A stretch of 64,000 bases of DNA, from contig VWND01000001.1 in assembly GCA_009599575.1 (NCBI GenBank), positions 3,030,100 to 3,094,099 of the forward strand, in the 5' to 3' direction. The stretch is from Blumeriella jaapii. Taxonomy: Eukaryota; Ascomycota; Leotiomycetes; Helotiales; Drepanopezizaceae. The notes under the pieces were generated by a model. That model was not told the origin of the DNA and did no database searches. It worked only from the letters and a program-made list of their open reading frames with translations. The first letter of the stretch is position 1. Each line of letters starts with the position of its first letter. The translations under genes were made by a program, and so were the position numbers. This document shows, in pieces, positions 13,068-24,199 of this stretch.

Positions 13068-13085
13068 CCGAGCATTCTAGCTCGG
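13068..13085 (+). other. Conserved LTR stem-loop
   Basis: CCGAGC, a 6-base loop and GCTCGG form a perfect 6-bp hairpin just downstream of the TATA box, near the expected start of the transcript. It is recognisable in most A LTRs despite RIP. LTR B has a different but equally placed hairpin (AGAGCTC...GAGCTCT). Confidence 0.5.
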
Positions 13086-13191
13086 TGTTTTTCTTTCAAT
13101 TTACATGCGTACCTTTTGGTCCATATTATCTCGATCACTTTTAAGCTAGCTGTGACATAAAGAAAAACCAAACAATCTTCGCTGGGAAGCT

Positions 13192-14790
13192 TTGTATCCA
13201 CGGTTAAGAATTCGATTTGCTTTTGCAATTCGAATTTCTTTCAGGCCGCCCGTACCGACGTTTATTTATCGGTGTTTTGATCAGAATTTCTTTTTACTGA
13301 TTTTGTTTCCAGAAAAAGCTGGAGTTTTTCTTTCTTATCAATTCGATCTGCTTTTGCAATTCGAATCGCCCCCCCTTAATATTACAACACCCCATGCTTT
13401 TTTTATAAGTCGACGCGGCACCCGAGAACGAACGCAATCCGTACGATTCGGCTTCGAGTCAGCACCTCCACTTTCTGCTTCCGCTTCTAGCGCTTCCGAA
13501 TTTCCATTCGTTCCAGGCTTTTTCGACGACTCTGGCAGCGAGTTTTTATTCTACGACTTTTTTACTAAACCACAATCATTTGCTGGATTTCTTCGCTTTA
13601 TTATCGAATTTAAGATCGAGTTGTACGACGCTGACATTTTAGTACTTTCAAACCGACGAATGCTTTTACGATTGCTTAGCATATCTGCTAACGCTGAAGG
13701 ATTTATTGCGGCTCAGCAGCTTCAGATCGCCTAGATAATCGCTCAAGCTATTGCCGCCGCTCGCTTTCCAGCCTTTTTCGCTAATATCGCCCGCGACGCC
13801 TTTTTTTCATTCCGAGCTTCGCGCGCTTTCACCGTAGATTTTTAATTAATTCCCGAATATTATCTTTCCGTTTTCGACCCAGCCATTTTTCGAGTCGAAC
13901 CATTCAAAGTCAAATACTTTCGCTACGTTTTCAGCGACTATTAAAAAAAGATTAAATATAACGTATAAAAAATAAATATAAAGCTGTTTATTAAAAAATA
14001 CTTAAAAAATTTTATACAAAGCATAAACTAAGCCAAAGCATACTTTAAATGCACTATTGAAAAGGCAAAGACTATTATCTTAAAGCATTTGAACCCCGAG
14101 TTTCATAACCAAGCTTAATCGGCCCGAAACGTCTTTCGTATTTTTGATCAGCGCTTTTTTAATCACAACCGCGTTCAGTTTGCCAAGTTGCAATATAATA
14201 AGTTTTATATAAACAACGGTCAGATTTATAATAACTTTCGTTTTTTGTTTATCCGTTACGCAGTTATTAACAAAATTGCTAAAAACCGTTGGTTTGAGAA
14301 TATATGCGAAAAATTACTTTTATTTTTAAACACGATTTTCGAATGGAAAAGTATAAGATAAATAGTAATTATATTGTTTTGAACGAATTTTTGGCCGTTG
14401 CGAATAAAAAGTCACGCAATATCCGAGCTAAAAAAATGGCTTTTGCTCGTCGCATAAGCTATTTTTCTTTTGTTATAGCTTTTGCTAATCAGGATTCTAA
14501 GCGTACTCCCGGTATTCTTAAAGCCTTATAGCGTTTTATCTTCTCAGCCTTTTTTGCTCGCACGGCTTTTCCTTCCTTTGGTAGAAATTCTTACGAACGT
14601 ATAGCTGCCATTTCTGCCACCCTCGGTTTTTTCCGCTTGGCTGCGCGTTCTTTTAGCGCTTGTTATAACTGCGGCAAGCCCGGCCATTTCGCAGACGTTT
14701 GCTCCGACGCCAAGCTCAATCGCAAAATCGCCGAAATAGCTATCGACGAAAAGCAAAACGATTTATTAAAAACTTTTAAGCCGTAGCAAA
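13192..14790 (+). pseudogene. A4 gag (frameshifted)
   Basis: Gag forms the virus-like particle. The ORF is open from 13,192 to 13,734 (first Met at 13,192; a later start is possible because the first 60 residues overlap leader sequence shared with element B). The N-terminus is rich in Ser/Pro/Phe. The capsid region continues in the same frame with stops at former Gln codons through NRVQFAKLQYNKFYINNGQ at about 14,180. A 1-base deletion relative to A5 near 14,310 moves the frame. The zinc knuckle CYNCGKPGHFADVC (CX2CX4HX4C) is intact at 14,661-14,702. Confidence 0.82.
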
Positions 14791-17700
14791 AACTTTTATT
14801 ATAGCAAAAGATTCGATTTGTAAAAAGATTTAAAATTTGACCAACGCTTTTTAATAAAAAAGCGACAGTTTTTAGTTTTTATAAAACTAGCACGCAATGG
14901 ATCATATATTAAAACACTTATACACATCGATAGCGAAGCTAATATTTTCGATGCGATTAAAACTTTTTTGACGTATCAATTTTTTCAACGTTTCGGAATA
15001 AATTTCATTCGGCTGCATAAGCTTATTATACTTATCGGCTATAATAGCGAGCCGAGAGAATTTATTTTTTCTGCTATTCTTTTTTTTCTTACGATTAACC
15101 GACGTCGTATAAATTTTCTTTTTCTGGTTATAAACCTGGGCTTTACCGACGTTTTTATTAATCGCAAATTTCTACAGTATTACGATTTAAAGCAAGCGTA
15201 TAGCCAAAAAAAAAACAAAATAAAATAGCCATTCGATATATTTATTATTTTTTATTTCAACGAGCAGTTGTTCGTCGATTTTAATCAGCGAACAAAGCTT
15301 AAAATGTTTAGTCGCATATATCAAAAGGATGCAAACAAACGAAACAGCGCAATAAAAGCCTTATATACTTTTGCTAGCATTTCTACGACGATCAAAAAGG
15401 CTTACTTAAGCTTTGGAACTGATAAACCTTTTATATTTATACGAAATTTTAAAAGCAGTTTGCATAAAATAAAAAAGTTTTTTATTAGCAGCCCTGAACC
15501 GACCAAGCCGGTTTTTTCAATCGTGCTAATTACCTTTTTTACTTTTAATTGCAATATCAGCTGTATTTCCGCTTTTGCATTCAGCGTTTTACAAATACGC
15601 TACGAAAAGCGAATGCGGACCGCAAAGAAAAAAAGGTTATTATTATTCAGCGATTGCACGTTTGTTGCTTTTGTGCACGATATAAACAGAAAACGTTTCC
15701 GCCGTGCGAAGGTCGCCGAATTTAAAGAAATTATACAGCTCGCGGCAGTAAAAAGCATTCCCGTCTCCGACGCTTTGCAAGCCAAATATAACGACAACGT
15801 AGTTTTTGTAAAAAAGCTTTTTCTAGTTTAGTATTCGGAGTTCGAAGAACTGTTTTATAAGCAAAAAAGCGATAAGCTCGCTTTCCGCCGCTTCGATGTA
15901 AATTACAAAATATATTTTACCACGAAAAATACGCTTTTTATAAAACCATTTAAACGCTTTACGGATAAACAGTTTACAAAAGTCAAAAGTTATATTTTCG
16001 ATAATTTGCACAAAGGTTTTATTAAATTTTCTAATGCTTTTTTCGCCGCTCCGATTTTATTTATTAAAAAGTCAAACGGCTTTATGCGTTTGTATATCGA
16101 TTATCGCAAGCTTAACGATCTTACGAAAAAGGATTTTTATCTTTTGCTTTTAATCGACGAAATGCTGGCGCGAATTATTAAAGCTAAAGTGTTTACGAAG
16201 ATTAATATTTAATAAGCATTTAATCGAATCCGGATATTCGAAAAGTTTAAAAAACTGATTAGTTTTCGCATCCGATACGGCATATATAAGTATAAAGTTT
16301 TTCCGTTCGGCTTTACTAATAGGCTCGCTATATTTCAACGCTTTATTAATAATATTTTTATAAAGCATTTAAATAATTTCTGTTCGGCGTACTTTAACGA
16401 TATTTTTATTTATTTCGCAAATAATTTAAAATATAAAATCTACGTTAAAAAGATCTTGTCGATCTTAAGAAAATACGGCTTAAAAGCTAATATCAAAAAA
16501 TGCGAGTTTAATATTACGAAAATCAAATTCTTAAGTTTCGTTATTAGCATTTAAAGCATTAAAATAAACCCGGAAAAAATCGCTATTATTAAAAACTGAT
16601 AATATGCAGCGAATATGCGAGGCGTGCAAAGCTTTTTGAGCTTTTGCAATTTTTACAAACGCTTTATAGCCGGCTACAGCCGCATTTGTCGTTTTTTTAT
16701 TGCTTTCACAGGCAAAAACGTTTTTTTCGTATTCGAGAAAAAGCAGAAAGACGCATAGAAAATACTGCGCAAAGCCTTGCTAAGTGCTTTTATTCTGTGC
16801 TATTACGACCTTTATAAGCAAACGCGCCTAGAAACCGACTTTTTTAATAGAATAATAGCTGGCGTATTATCGCAATTGCAAAAAAATAACTTTTATTATC
16901 CGGTCGGTTTTTTTTTTAAAATTATAATCGACGCCGAGCTTAATTATCCGATCTACGATAAAAAGCTTTTCGCTATTTTTCGCTTTTTCAAAAATTATAA
17001 GCCGAAGCTGTTAAGCGCTTAAAAAAACGTATATATATATACCGATTACCGCGCTTTGAAATACTTTATAATAACCAAGGATTTTTCGGCCCGATAAGCC
17101 CGATAGGCCGAGTTTTTCGCCGATTTTTATTTTATAATTATATATCGGTCGGGAATTATTAATACGCTCGCTGATATCTTTTTTCGCAGAAACCAGGACA
17201 TTTTTCTATTGGAAGCGCGACAGCGAGCAGCTCGAAAGCAGCAAATGCTTTCAAACGATAAATTGGATTTTCAGATCTTAAAGGAAATGGTTGCTAAAAG
17301 CATAGCTACGTTGGCGCTTGTGAAAATAGCGTCCGATAAGCGCGATAACGATAGCACTTTTTCCGAAGACGAAGAAAACAATAAAAACGAAAAGGATAAA
17401 GTGCTTATAAAAAAACCCGCAGACCCAACTTCCGTGATCGCGTACGATATGCATAATTATATAATTATAAACGATTTGCTGCAAATTAACAAAAACTCTT
17501 TTTTTTTCGAAGCGCAACGAGCGCAAGCTCGCAATTATAGCTTTGATTATCAATTGCGATAAAACAAAGTGTTTTTTCAAAGCAAATTAATAGTGCTTTT
17601 AAAATCTTCCGAATTGCGAATCTTTCTGATTCGATATATCCACGAACAGCTTTGCGTAGCATACGCTGGGATAGAAAAGATAAAGCTTTTGGTCGGTCGC

Positions 17701-19026
17701 AAATACTATTGGAAGGCTATAAAAACAGACATATAATAATACGTTTCGAATTGTCGTTGCATACGAATAAAAGCTAGGCGCGACAAAACCCCGGGCTTTT
17801 TAAAGCTTTTGCCTATATCCAGCAGATCTTATTAACATTTGACGATAAATTTTACGAAGCTTTTATTAAACGAAAATAGTTACGATTTCGCTTTCGTAAT
17901 AATAAATCGCTTGTTCAAAAAGCTTTTGTTAGTCTTTTGCCATAAAACTATTACAGCGAAAGAATTAATAGCTTTGTTTTTGATCTATTAAATGCGCTAT
18001 TTCGGCATGCCGGATTTAATTGTTTCGGACCGAAAAGCTTAGTTTGTTTCGGTTTTTTAGCAAAAATTCTGCCGCATATTAAAAACCAAAATCAAATTAA
18101 TTATTGCGTACAATTTTAATATTGATAGGCAGACCGAAGTAATAAATTAGTATATTAAGCAACGCTTCCGCTTTTTTTGCTTTTATTACTAAGATAATTA
18201 AAAACGCTTTTTATTTTTGATAGATATTGCATAGTTAATTTTGCCGTACGAATCTTTCGGCAACGTTTTTTCTTTTCAAGTCTTAAATGGATACGAGGCT
18301 CGCATATCTTGGGATATGGACAACCTTCGTCCCTTTCGCTCGGCCACCGAAAAGCTTAACCGCGACGAAGCTTTGCACCTGGCCTTCCGAGCTAAAAAGG
18401 TTGTAAAATACGCGCAATCGTTTATTGCGCAATAACAAGCCAAAATAAAGCGTTTTGCCAATTTACACAAACGACCAATAGATTAGGATATAAGCGACGA
18501 GGTATTAGTAAGTATTAAGAATTGAAAGCTCGACCGACTTTTTCGGAAGCTTTCAGACAAATGGTACGGCCCAGTCAAAATCGTCGATAAAGTAGAAGAA
18601 AATTGAAAGCTTGATTTTTCCGCAGATTGGTTAATTTATTTAATTTTCTATTTATATTCGCTCCGAAAGCATATTAGCAATCTTTTATCTGGCTAACGCC
18701 GCCTCGAACCAGCTTTTATTTAATTATTTTCTGAATAAACGGAATGGAAGATCGAAGGAATAATAGGTTCGAGGTTGTATAAAAAAGTGTTGCAATACCA
18801 GGTTAATTAAAAAAGCGCTGATAAAAATCTCGAATAGTACTTTTGTTCTGACGCTATAACGGCCTTTTATATCTTTTAGGCATTTCACCGATCGCATCCC
18901 ACCGTTAAAGGCTTTCTACGAACATTTTTCGCATAGTTGCAAGCTTACAACGAAAGCAGAAAGGATTACATTGAGTTGAAGAACGATAGACCTATGATTG
19001 CAACTGCGAGAACGCAGTTCTTCGGA
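14791..19026 (+). pseudogene. A4 pol polyprotein (stop-riddled, frame otherwise intact)
   Basis: One frame (first frame) spans the whole gene, broken only by stops. Protease motif Asp-Ser-Glu-Ala-Asn is at 14,929 (active-site Gly changed to Glu). RT is at about 15,850-16,700, with LYIDYRKLN, FTKINI and FSAYFNDIFIY-type catalytic loop where YxDD reads FND (Asp to Asn). RNase H is at about 16,780-17,030 and an acidic linker at 17,209-17,562. Integrase at about 17,600-18,240 keeps YYWKAI, DLIVSDR and similar core features. A GPVKIVDKV-type C-terminal fold sits near 18,560. A chromodomain at 18,742-18,910 begins EWKIEGIIGSR. Trp codons appear as TAA/TAG at expected Trp positions. This is a typical Ty3/gypsy chromovirus. 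Confidence 0.93.
18742..18912 (+). other. Chromodomain at the C-terminus of A4 integrase
   Basis: In the pol frame the segment reads EWKIEGIIGSR, then LQYQVN followed by a stop at the expected Trp, then KSADKNLE with a stop at the next aromatic position, then AFHRSHPT. The order (W-x-V/I-E-x-I, YxVxW, WE, FHxxxP) is that of chromodomains, so family A is placed among chromoviruses. In this group the domain reads histone H3 methylation and guides insertion into silent chromatin, which fits the nesting seen here. Confidence 0.8.
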
Positions 19027-19038
19027 GGGGGGGGGTAG
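19024..19038 (+). other. A4 polypurine tract
   Basis: A run GGAGGGGGGGGGTAG directly abuts the 3' LTR start TGTTACG. It would prime plus-strand DNA synthesis. The same G-run plus TAG precedes every family A and B 3' LTR in the window. Confidence 0.85.
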
Positions 19039-19312
19039 TGTTACGACTTTGGCTTGGCTAATGGTAGTTGCCAATGGTATGGCTGCCAGTAGTATGGTTG
19101 CCAGTGGTATGAATGCTGATGGTATTGGATTAAGGTTTGAGCACGGACCACCTCGGCCACTAGGCCTCGCGCTAAGTCACGTGACCCATAAGCGCAACCC
19201 ATTGTATATAAAGTTCGCGACCCCGAGCATTCTAGCTCGGTGTTTTTTTTTCAATTTATATGCGTACCTTTTGGTCCACATCATCCCGATCACCCTTAAG
19301 CTAGCTGTGACA
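19039..19312 (+). repeat. A4 3' LTR
   Basis: This is a 274-bp partner of the 5' LTR, from TGTTACGACTTTGG to CTAGCTGTGACA, followed by the target duplication GGTGA. It keeps the palindrome, TATA and stem-loop. Confidence 0.93.
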
Positions 19313-19317
19313 GGTGA

Positions 19318-19909
19318 TATTAGCGGAAAAAGCTGAAAAACGAGCGGCGGCAATAATTTAAGCGATTATTTAAACGATTTAGGACTGCTAAGCCGTAATA
19401 AATCCTTTAGCGTTGGCAAATATGCTAAATAATCGGTTTAAAAGCATTCGTCGGTTGAAAAATATTAAAATATCAGCGTCGTACAACTCGATCTTAAATT
19501 CGATAATAAAACGAAAAGATCTAGCAGATAATTATAATTCGGTAAAAAAATCGTAAAATAAAAACTCGTTTTCAAAATCGTCGAAAAAGCCTGAAACGAA
19601 TAGAAATTCGAAAGCGTTAAAAACAAAAGCAAAAAGTGGAAATGCTAATTCGAAGCCGAATCGTACGAATTACGTTCGTTTTCGGATGCCGCGTCGATTT
19701 ATAAAAAAAGCATAAAATATATTAAAAAAAAGCGATTCGAATTACAAAAGCAAATCGAATTGTTAAAAAAAAAAAACTTAAGTTTTTTTTAAAAACAAAA
19801 TCAATAAAAAAAAGTTCTGATTAAAACACCGATAAATAAACGTCGGTACGGGCGGCTTAAAAAAAATTCGAATTGCAAAAGCATATCGAGTTTTTAATCG
19901 TAAATACAA
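19318..19909 (-). pseudogene. A2 gag, N-terminal part (decayed)
   Basis: This is the continuation of the A2 gag after A4. On the minus strand it matches the Ser/Phe-rich start of A4 and A5 gag. It is very AT-rich with lost start and stops. The leader follows at about 19,910-19,943. Confidence 0.7.
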
Positions 19910-19943
19910 AGCTTTTCAACGAAAATTATTTGATCTGTTTTTA

Positions 19944-20158
19944 TATTATAACTAGCTTAAAAGTAATCAGAAAAGTAATATAAATCAAAAAGTACGTATA
20001 TAAATTAAAAAAAAAACACCGAGCTAGAATGCTCGGAATCGCGAATTTTATATACAATAGGTTGCGCTTATAAGTCACGTAACTTAGCGCGAAGCCTAGT
20101 GGCCGAGGTGGTCCGTGCCCAAACCTTATTCCAACACCACCGGCAATCATACCACTGG
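19944..20158 (-). repeat. A2 5' LTR, first part
   Basis: The LTR start is eroded (TATTATAACTAGC). It runs to 20,158 (…ACCACTGG) where the B1 dimer is inserted. The remaining 80 bp are at 21,763-21,842. Confidence 0.87.
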
Positions 20159-21762
20159 TGTGACAGCTGGCTTAAGGGTGATCATGGTGAATGATATGGG
20201 CCGAAAGATACGCGTGTACGTTGAATACTAAGATGAAGAGCTCTAAGGTACGGGAGCTCTGAACTATTAAATACAGGTTGATAGGGGTCCGTGCGCAAAC
20301 CTTAATCCTACCACTGGCAATTACCACCGGTCAGAATCGTAACACTACCCCCCCCTTTCGAAGAACTGGTCCCCAGATCTGAAGCCGTAGAACCATTACA
20401 ATTTGTATTTCCTTTTACACTTTTAACCCATCAGGCAGACGTAGGTTGCCAGCCATTTTGTCGCATAAGCAGAAGTAGGTTGCCAGCCGTTTTGTCGTAT
20501 AAGCAGAAGTAGGTTGCTAGCCATTATTTGCAGTCAGGTGCAAGCTCTGGTAGATCGACAGGCTCAGCGAAAAGGTCGAATCGTATTAAAAGAAAGAAGG
20601 TTCCGAATTGCAGAGGCAGGTCGAAATGAGGGACGGGCTCCAGCTTTTTCTGGAAACAAGATCAATGGAAGGGAATATTGATCGAGGCACCGATGAATAA
20701 ACGTCGGTACGGGTGGCGTAAGAGAAATACGAGTTGCAGAGGCAGATCGAATTCTTGAACCGTAGATATAAAGCTTCTCAGCTAGATACAAAGCTTCCCA
20801 GCGGAATGTGTTTGTTTGTTTGACCTTAGTATTATGTGACAGCTGACTTAGGGGTGATCATAATGATATGGGCCGAAAGGTACGCGTGTACGTTGAATAC
20901 TAAGGTGAAGAGCTCTAAAGGTAAACGGGAGCTCTGAACTATTAAATACAGGTTGGTGGGGGTCCGTGCGCAAACCTTAATTCTACCACTAGCAATTATA
21001 CCAATTATACCACTGGCAATTACTACTAGCAATTACCACTGGCAATTACCACCGGCCAGAATCGTAACACTACCCCCCCTTTTTAAAGAACTGGTCCCCA
21101 GATCTGAAGCCGTAGAACCCAACCCGTATTTTCTTTTATTTCAACCCACCAGGCAGACGTAGGTTGCCAGCCATCTTATCGCATAGGCAAGGGTAGGTTG
21201 CCAGCCGTTTTGTCGCAAAAGCAGGCGTAGGTTGCCAGCCGTTTTAATCGTATAAGCAGAGGTAGGTTGCCAGCCGTTATTTGCAGTCAGATGCAAGCTC
21301 TGGTAGATCGACAGGCTCAGCGAAAAGGTCGAATCGTATTAAAAGAAAAAAGGTTCCGAATTGCAGAAGCAGGTCGAAATAAGGAACGGGCTCCAGCTTT
21401 TTCTGGAAACAAGATCAATAGAAGGGAATATTAATCGAGGCACCGACGTCGTCGGTACGGATGGCGTAAAAAATACGAGTTGCAAAAGCAGATCGATTTC
21501 TTAAACCGTAGATACAAAGCTTCTCAGCTAGATACAAAGCTTCCCAGCGGAGTGTGTGTGGTTGACCTTAGTATTATATGACAGCTGGCTTAAGGGTGAT
21601 CATGGTGAATGATATGGGCCGAAAGATACGCGTGTACGTTGAATACTAAGGTGAAGAGCTCTAAGGTACGGGAGCTCTGAACTATTAAATACAGGTTGAT
21701 AGGGGTCCGTGCGCAAACCTTAATCCTACCACTGGCAATTACCACCGGTCAGAATCGTAACA
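20159..21762 (-). mobile_element. Element B, copy B1: tandem dimer with three LTRs
   Basis: The layout on the plus strand is LTR 20,159-20,344 (186 bp), internal 20,345-20,834, LTR 20,835-21,069 (235 bp), internal 21,070-21,576, LTR 21,577-21,762 (186 bp). Each LTR is followed by CTACCCCCCC (complement of the polypurine tract), so all are in minus orientation. The outer target duplication ACTGG is at 20,154-20,158 and 21,763-21,767. The two outer LTRs are nearly identical to each other; the middle one is a longer subtype. There is no coding capacity. Sequence is GC-normal, unlike the A2 DNA around it. Confidence 0.9.
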
Positions 21763-21842
21763 ACTGGCACCTATACCACTGGCAACTATATCACTGGCAA
21801 CTACCACTAGCAACTACCACTAGCCAGGCCAGGATCGTAACA
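21763..21842 (-). repeat. A2 5' LTR, second part
   Basis: These are the terminal 80 bp of the A2 5' LTR, starting with the duplicated ACTGG and ending GGCCAGGATCGTAACA next to the A1 target duplication TACCG. They include the tandem CCACTGGCAACTA units. Confidence 0.88.
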
Positions 21843-23079
21843 TACCGGCTATAATAGCGAGTCGAAAAAGCTTATTTTTTTTGCTATTTTTTTTTTTTTA
21901 CGATAAACCGACGTTGTGTAAATTTTCCTTTTTTGATTATAAACCTGGGTTTTACCGACGTTTTTATTAATCGTAAATTTTTATAATACTACGATTTAAA
22001 GCAAACGTATAATTAAAAAAAAAACAAAATAAAATAGCCATCCGATATATTTGTTATTTTTTATTTTAACGAATAATTATTCGTCGATTTTAATCAGCGA
22101 AAAAAGTCTAACATGCTTAATCGCATGCATTAAAAAAATGCAAACAAACGAAACAGCGTAATAAAAGTCATATATACTTTTGCCAATATTTATACGACGA
22201 TTAAAAAAGCTTATTTAAGCTTTAAAGCTAATAAACTTTCTACGTTTATACGAAACTTTAAAAGTAATTTGTATAAAATAAAAAAGTTTTTTATTAGCAG
22301 CTTTAAACCGATTAAACCGGTCTTTTTAACCGGGCCAATTGCTACCTTTTTTATTTTTAATTGCAATATCAATTGTATTTTCGCTTTTGCATTCAGCGTT
22401 TTATAAATACGTTACGAAAAACGGATGCGTGCTGCGAAAAAAGAAAATTATTATTTTTTAGCGATTGCACGTTTGTCATTTTTATATATAATATAAATAA
22501 AAAACGTTTTCGCCGCGCGAAAATCGCCGAATTAAAAAAAGTCATATAGCTCGCGGCAGTAAAAAGTATTTCTGTTTCCGACGCTTTGCAAGCCAAATAT
22601 AACGACAACGTGGTTTTTATAAAAAAACTTTTTTTAGCTTAATATTCGGAGTTCGAAAAACTTTTTTATAAGCAGGAAAACGATAAGCTCGCTTTCCGCC
22701 GCTTCGATGTAAATTATAAAATATATTTGACCACGAAAAATACGCTTTTTATAAAACTATTTAAACGCTTTACGAACGAATAGCTTATAAAAATTAAAAA
22801 TCATATCTTCGACAATTTGTATAAAAGCTTTATTAAATTTTTTAATATTTTTTTCGCCGTTTCGATTTTATTTACTAAAAAATCAAACGGTTTTATACGC
22901 TTATATATCGATTATCGCAAATTTAAAGATTTTACGAAAAAAGATTTTTACTTTTTGTTTTTAATTAACGAAATGCTAGCGCGAATTATTAAAACCAAAG
23001 TGTTTACGAAAATTAATATTTAATAAGCATTTAATCGAGTCCGGATATCCGAAAAATCTAAAAAACTAATTAATTTCCG
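21843..23079 (+). pseudogene. A1 pol continuation: protease end and RT (decayed, truncated)
   Basis: This resumes A1 exactly where 907 left off (offset about 6,809 from A4). RT reads RLYIDYRKF and EMLARIIK with FTKINI at about 22,900-23,021. It is cut at 23,079 by a plus-oriented B LTR, and the rest of A1 is not seen anywhere in the window. So the right half was lost or lies elsewhere. Confidence 0.83.
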
Positions 23080-23313
23080 TGTTACGATCCTGGCCGGTGG
23101 TAAATTGCCGGTGGTAATTGCCAGTGGTAATTGCTAGTGGTAATTGCCAGTAGTAATTGCCAGTGGTGGAATTAAGGTTTGCGCACGGACCCCACCAACC
23201 TGTATTTAATAGTTCGGAGCTCCCGTACCTTAGAGCTCTTCACCTTAGTATTCAACGTACACGCGTACCTTTCGGCCCATATCATTATAATCACCCCTAA
23301 GTCAGCTGTTACA
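23080..23313 (+). repeat. B2: plus-oriented B LTR
   Basis: This is a 234-bp LTR from TGTTACGATCCTGGCCGG to CAGCTGTTACA. The left flank is A1 (…TTTCCG). The right flank is only TATTA before an oppositely oriented B LTR. It could be a solo LTR or the 5' LTR of a copy whose body was lost or lies at 43,249 onward. Confidence 0.85.
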
Positions 23314-23318
23314 TATTA

Positions 23319-23733
23319 TGTGACAGCTGGCTTAAGGATAATCATAGTGAATGATATGGGCCGAAAAATACGCGTGTACGTTGAATACTAAGGTGAAGAG
23401 CTCTAAGGTAAACGGGAGCTCTGAACTATTAAATACAGGTTGGTGGGGTCCGTGCGCAAACCCTAATCCCACCACTGGCAATTACCACTGGCAACCATAC
23501 CACTGGCAATTTACCACCGGCCAGAATCGTAACACTACCCCCCCCTTTCGAAAAACTGGTCCCCAGATCTGAAGCTGTAGAATCCAACCCGTAATTCCTT
23601 TATTTCAACCCATTAGGCAGACGTAGGTTGCCAGCCGTTTTATGCAGTCAGGTGCAAGCTCTGATAGATCGACAGGCTCAGCGAAAAGGTCGAATCGTAT
23701 TAAATGGTATGCAGTTAGATGCAAGCTCTGGTA
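23319..23733 (-). mobile_element. Element B, copy B3: 3' LTR and 3' internal part
   Basis: The minus-oriented LTR is at 23,319-23,534, then the polypurine-tract complement CTACCCCCCCCTTTCG, then internal sequence with part of the CTGGCAACCTACGTCTGCC minisatellite. At 23,733 it is split by the LINE. The target duplication TGCAAGCTCTGGTA is at 23,720-23,733 and the element resumes at 30,063. Confidence 0.85.
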
Positions 23734-24199
23734 ATAGTAGTAATAGTAGTATTGATTAACGTCTAGCGGAGTGCAGCCGAGAGGCTGCCCTTTTAAGACC
23801 TCCCAGGGGGTACGGAAACGTGCTAAGCTAAAGAATTAAATACAAAGTACGACCCCGAAAGCAATTCGTATTAATACAGCTAAAACTGCTGTCGACTACG
23901 CTTTTCGCCGCTTTTTGCGATGGTCCGTTAATAAAATTTATAAGCGTAAAGCCCAGAGAAAAGCTTAAGAAATGTGTATACGGCACCGATCAAAGTATAA
24001 TTTGTCGGTTGCGTAGAAACGCATAATAATATGGCCAGTAGGCCGAGAAAAAAAAAAAAAAGCAGTATTTAAATGTCCGAATCCAAAAACCAAAAGCTAA
24101 AAACAAATTTGCGCTTACTAAAATAAAAAAGCATCCGTTATACAAATGTACATAATAATATTCGCTCCGCTGTAACGTCGCTTCGCGCGGCCGTACGCA

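Larger units (their letters stand above)
12884..13157 (+). repeat. A4 5' LTR
   Basis: The LTR is 274 bp, from TATTACGACCC (a RIP-altered TGTTACG) to AAGCTAGCTGTGACA. The 5' quarter is an imperfect tandem array of a roughly 15-bp unit (GCCAGTGGTATGGCT and variants). The array makes LTR length vary between copies. Confidence 0.93.
12884..19312 (+). mobile_element. Family A chromovirus copy A4, complete and best preserved
   Basis: This is a complete 6,429-bp element with two 274-bp LTRs and a perfect 5-bp target duplication GGTGA (12,879-12,883 and 19,313-19,317), inserted in the gag of A2 in opposite orientation. It is the reference copy used here for domain positions. The two LTRs differ by transitions (for example CCTGGCCTGG versus TTTGGCTTGG near the 5' end). 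Gag frame 1 shifts to frame 3 through a 1-base deletion. Pol is one frame broken only by stop codons. Confidence 0.95.
908..21842 (-). mobile_element. Family A chromovirus copy A2 (footprint, triply interrupted)
   Basis: A2 is a minus-strand element inserted in A1. Its own sequence, about 6.47 kb, is 908-3,142, 9,573-12,883, 19,318-20,158 and 21,763-21,842. The rest of the footprint is A3, A4 and the B1 dimer with their target duplications. The domain order read from the right is 5' LTR, gag, protease, RT, RNase H, integrase, chromodomain, polypurine tract, 3' LTR. It is heavily AT-rich with dense in-frame stops. Flanks are CACCG/TACCG. Confidence 0.9.
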
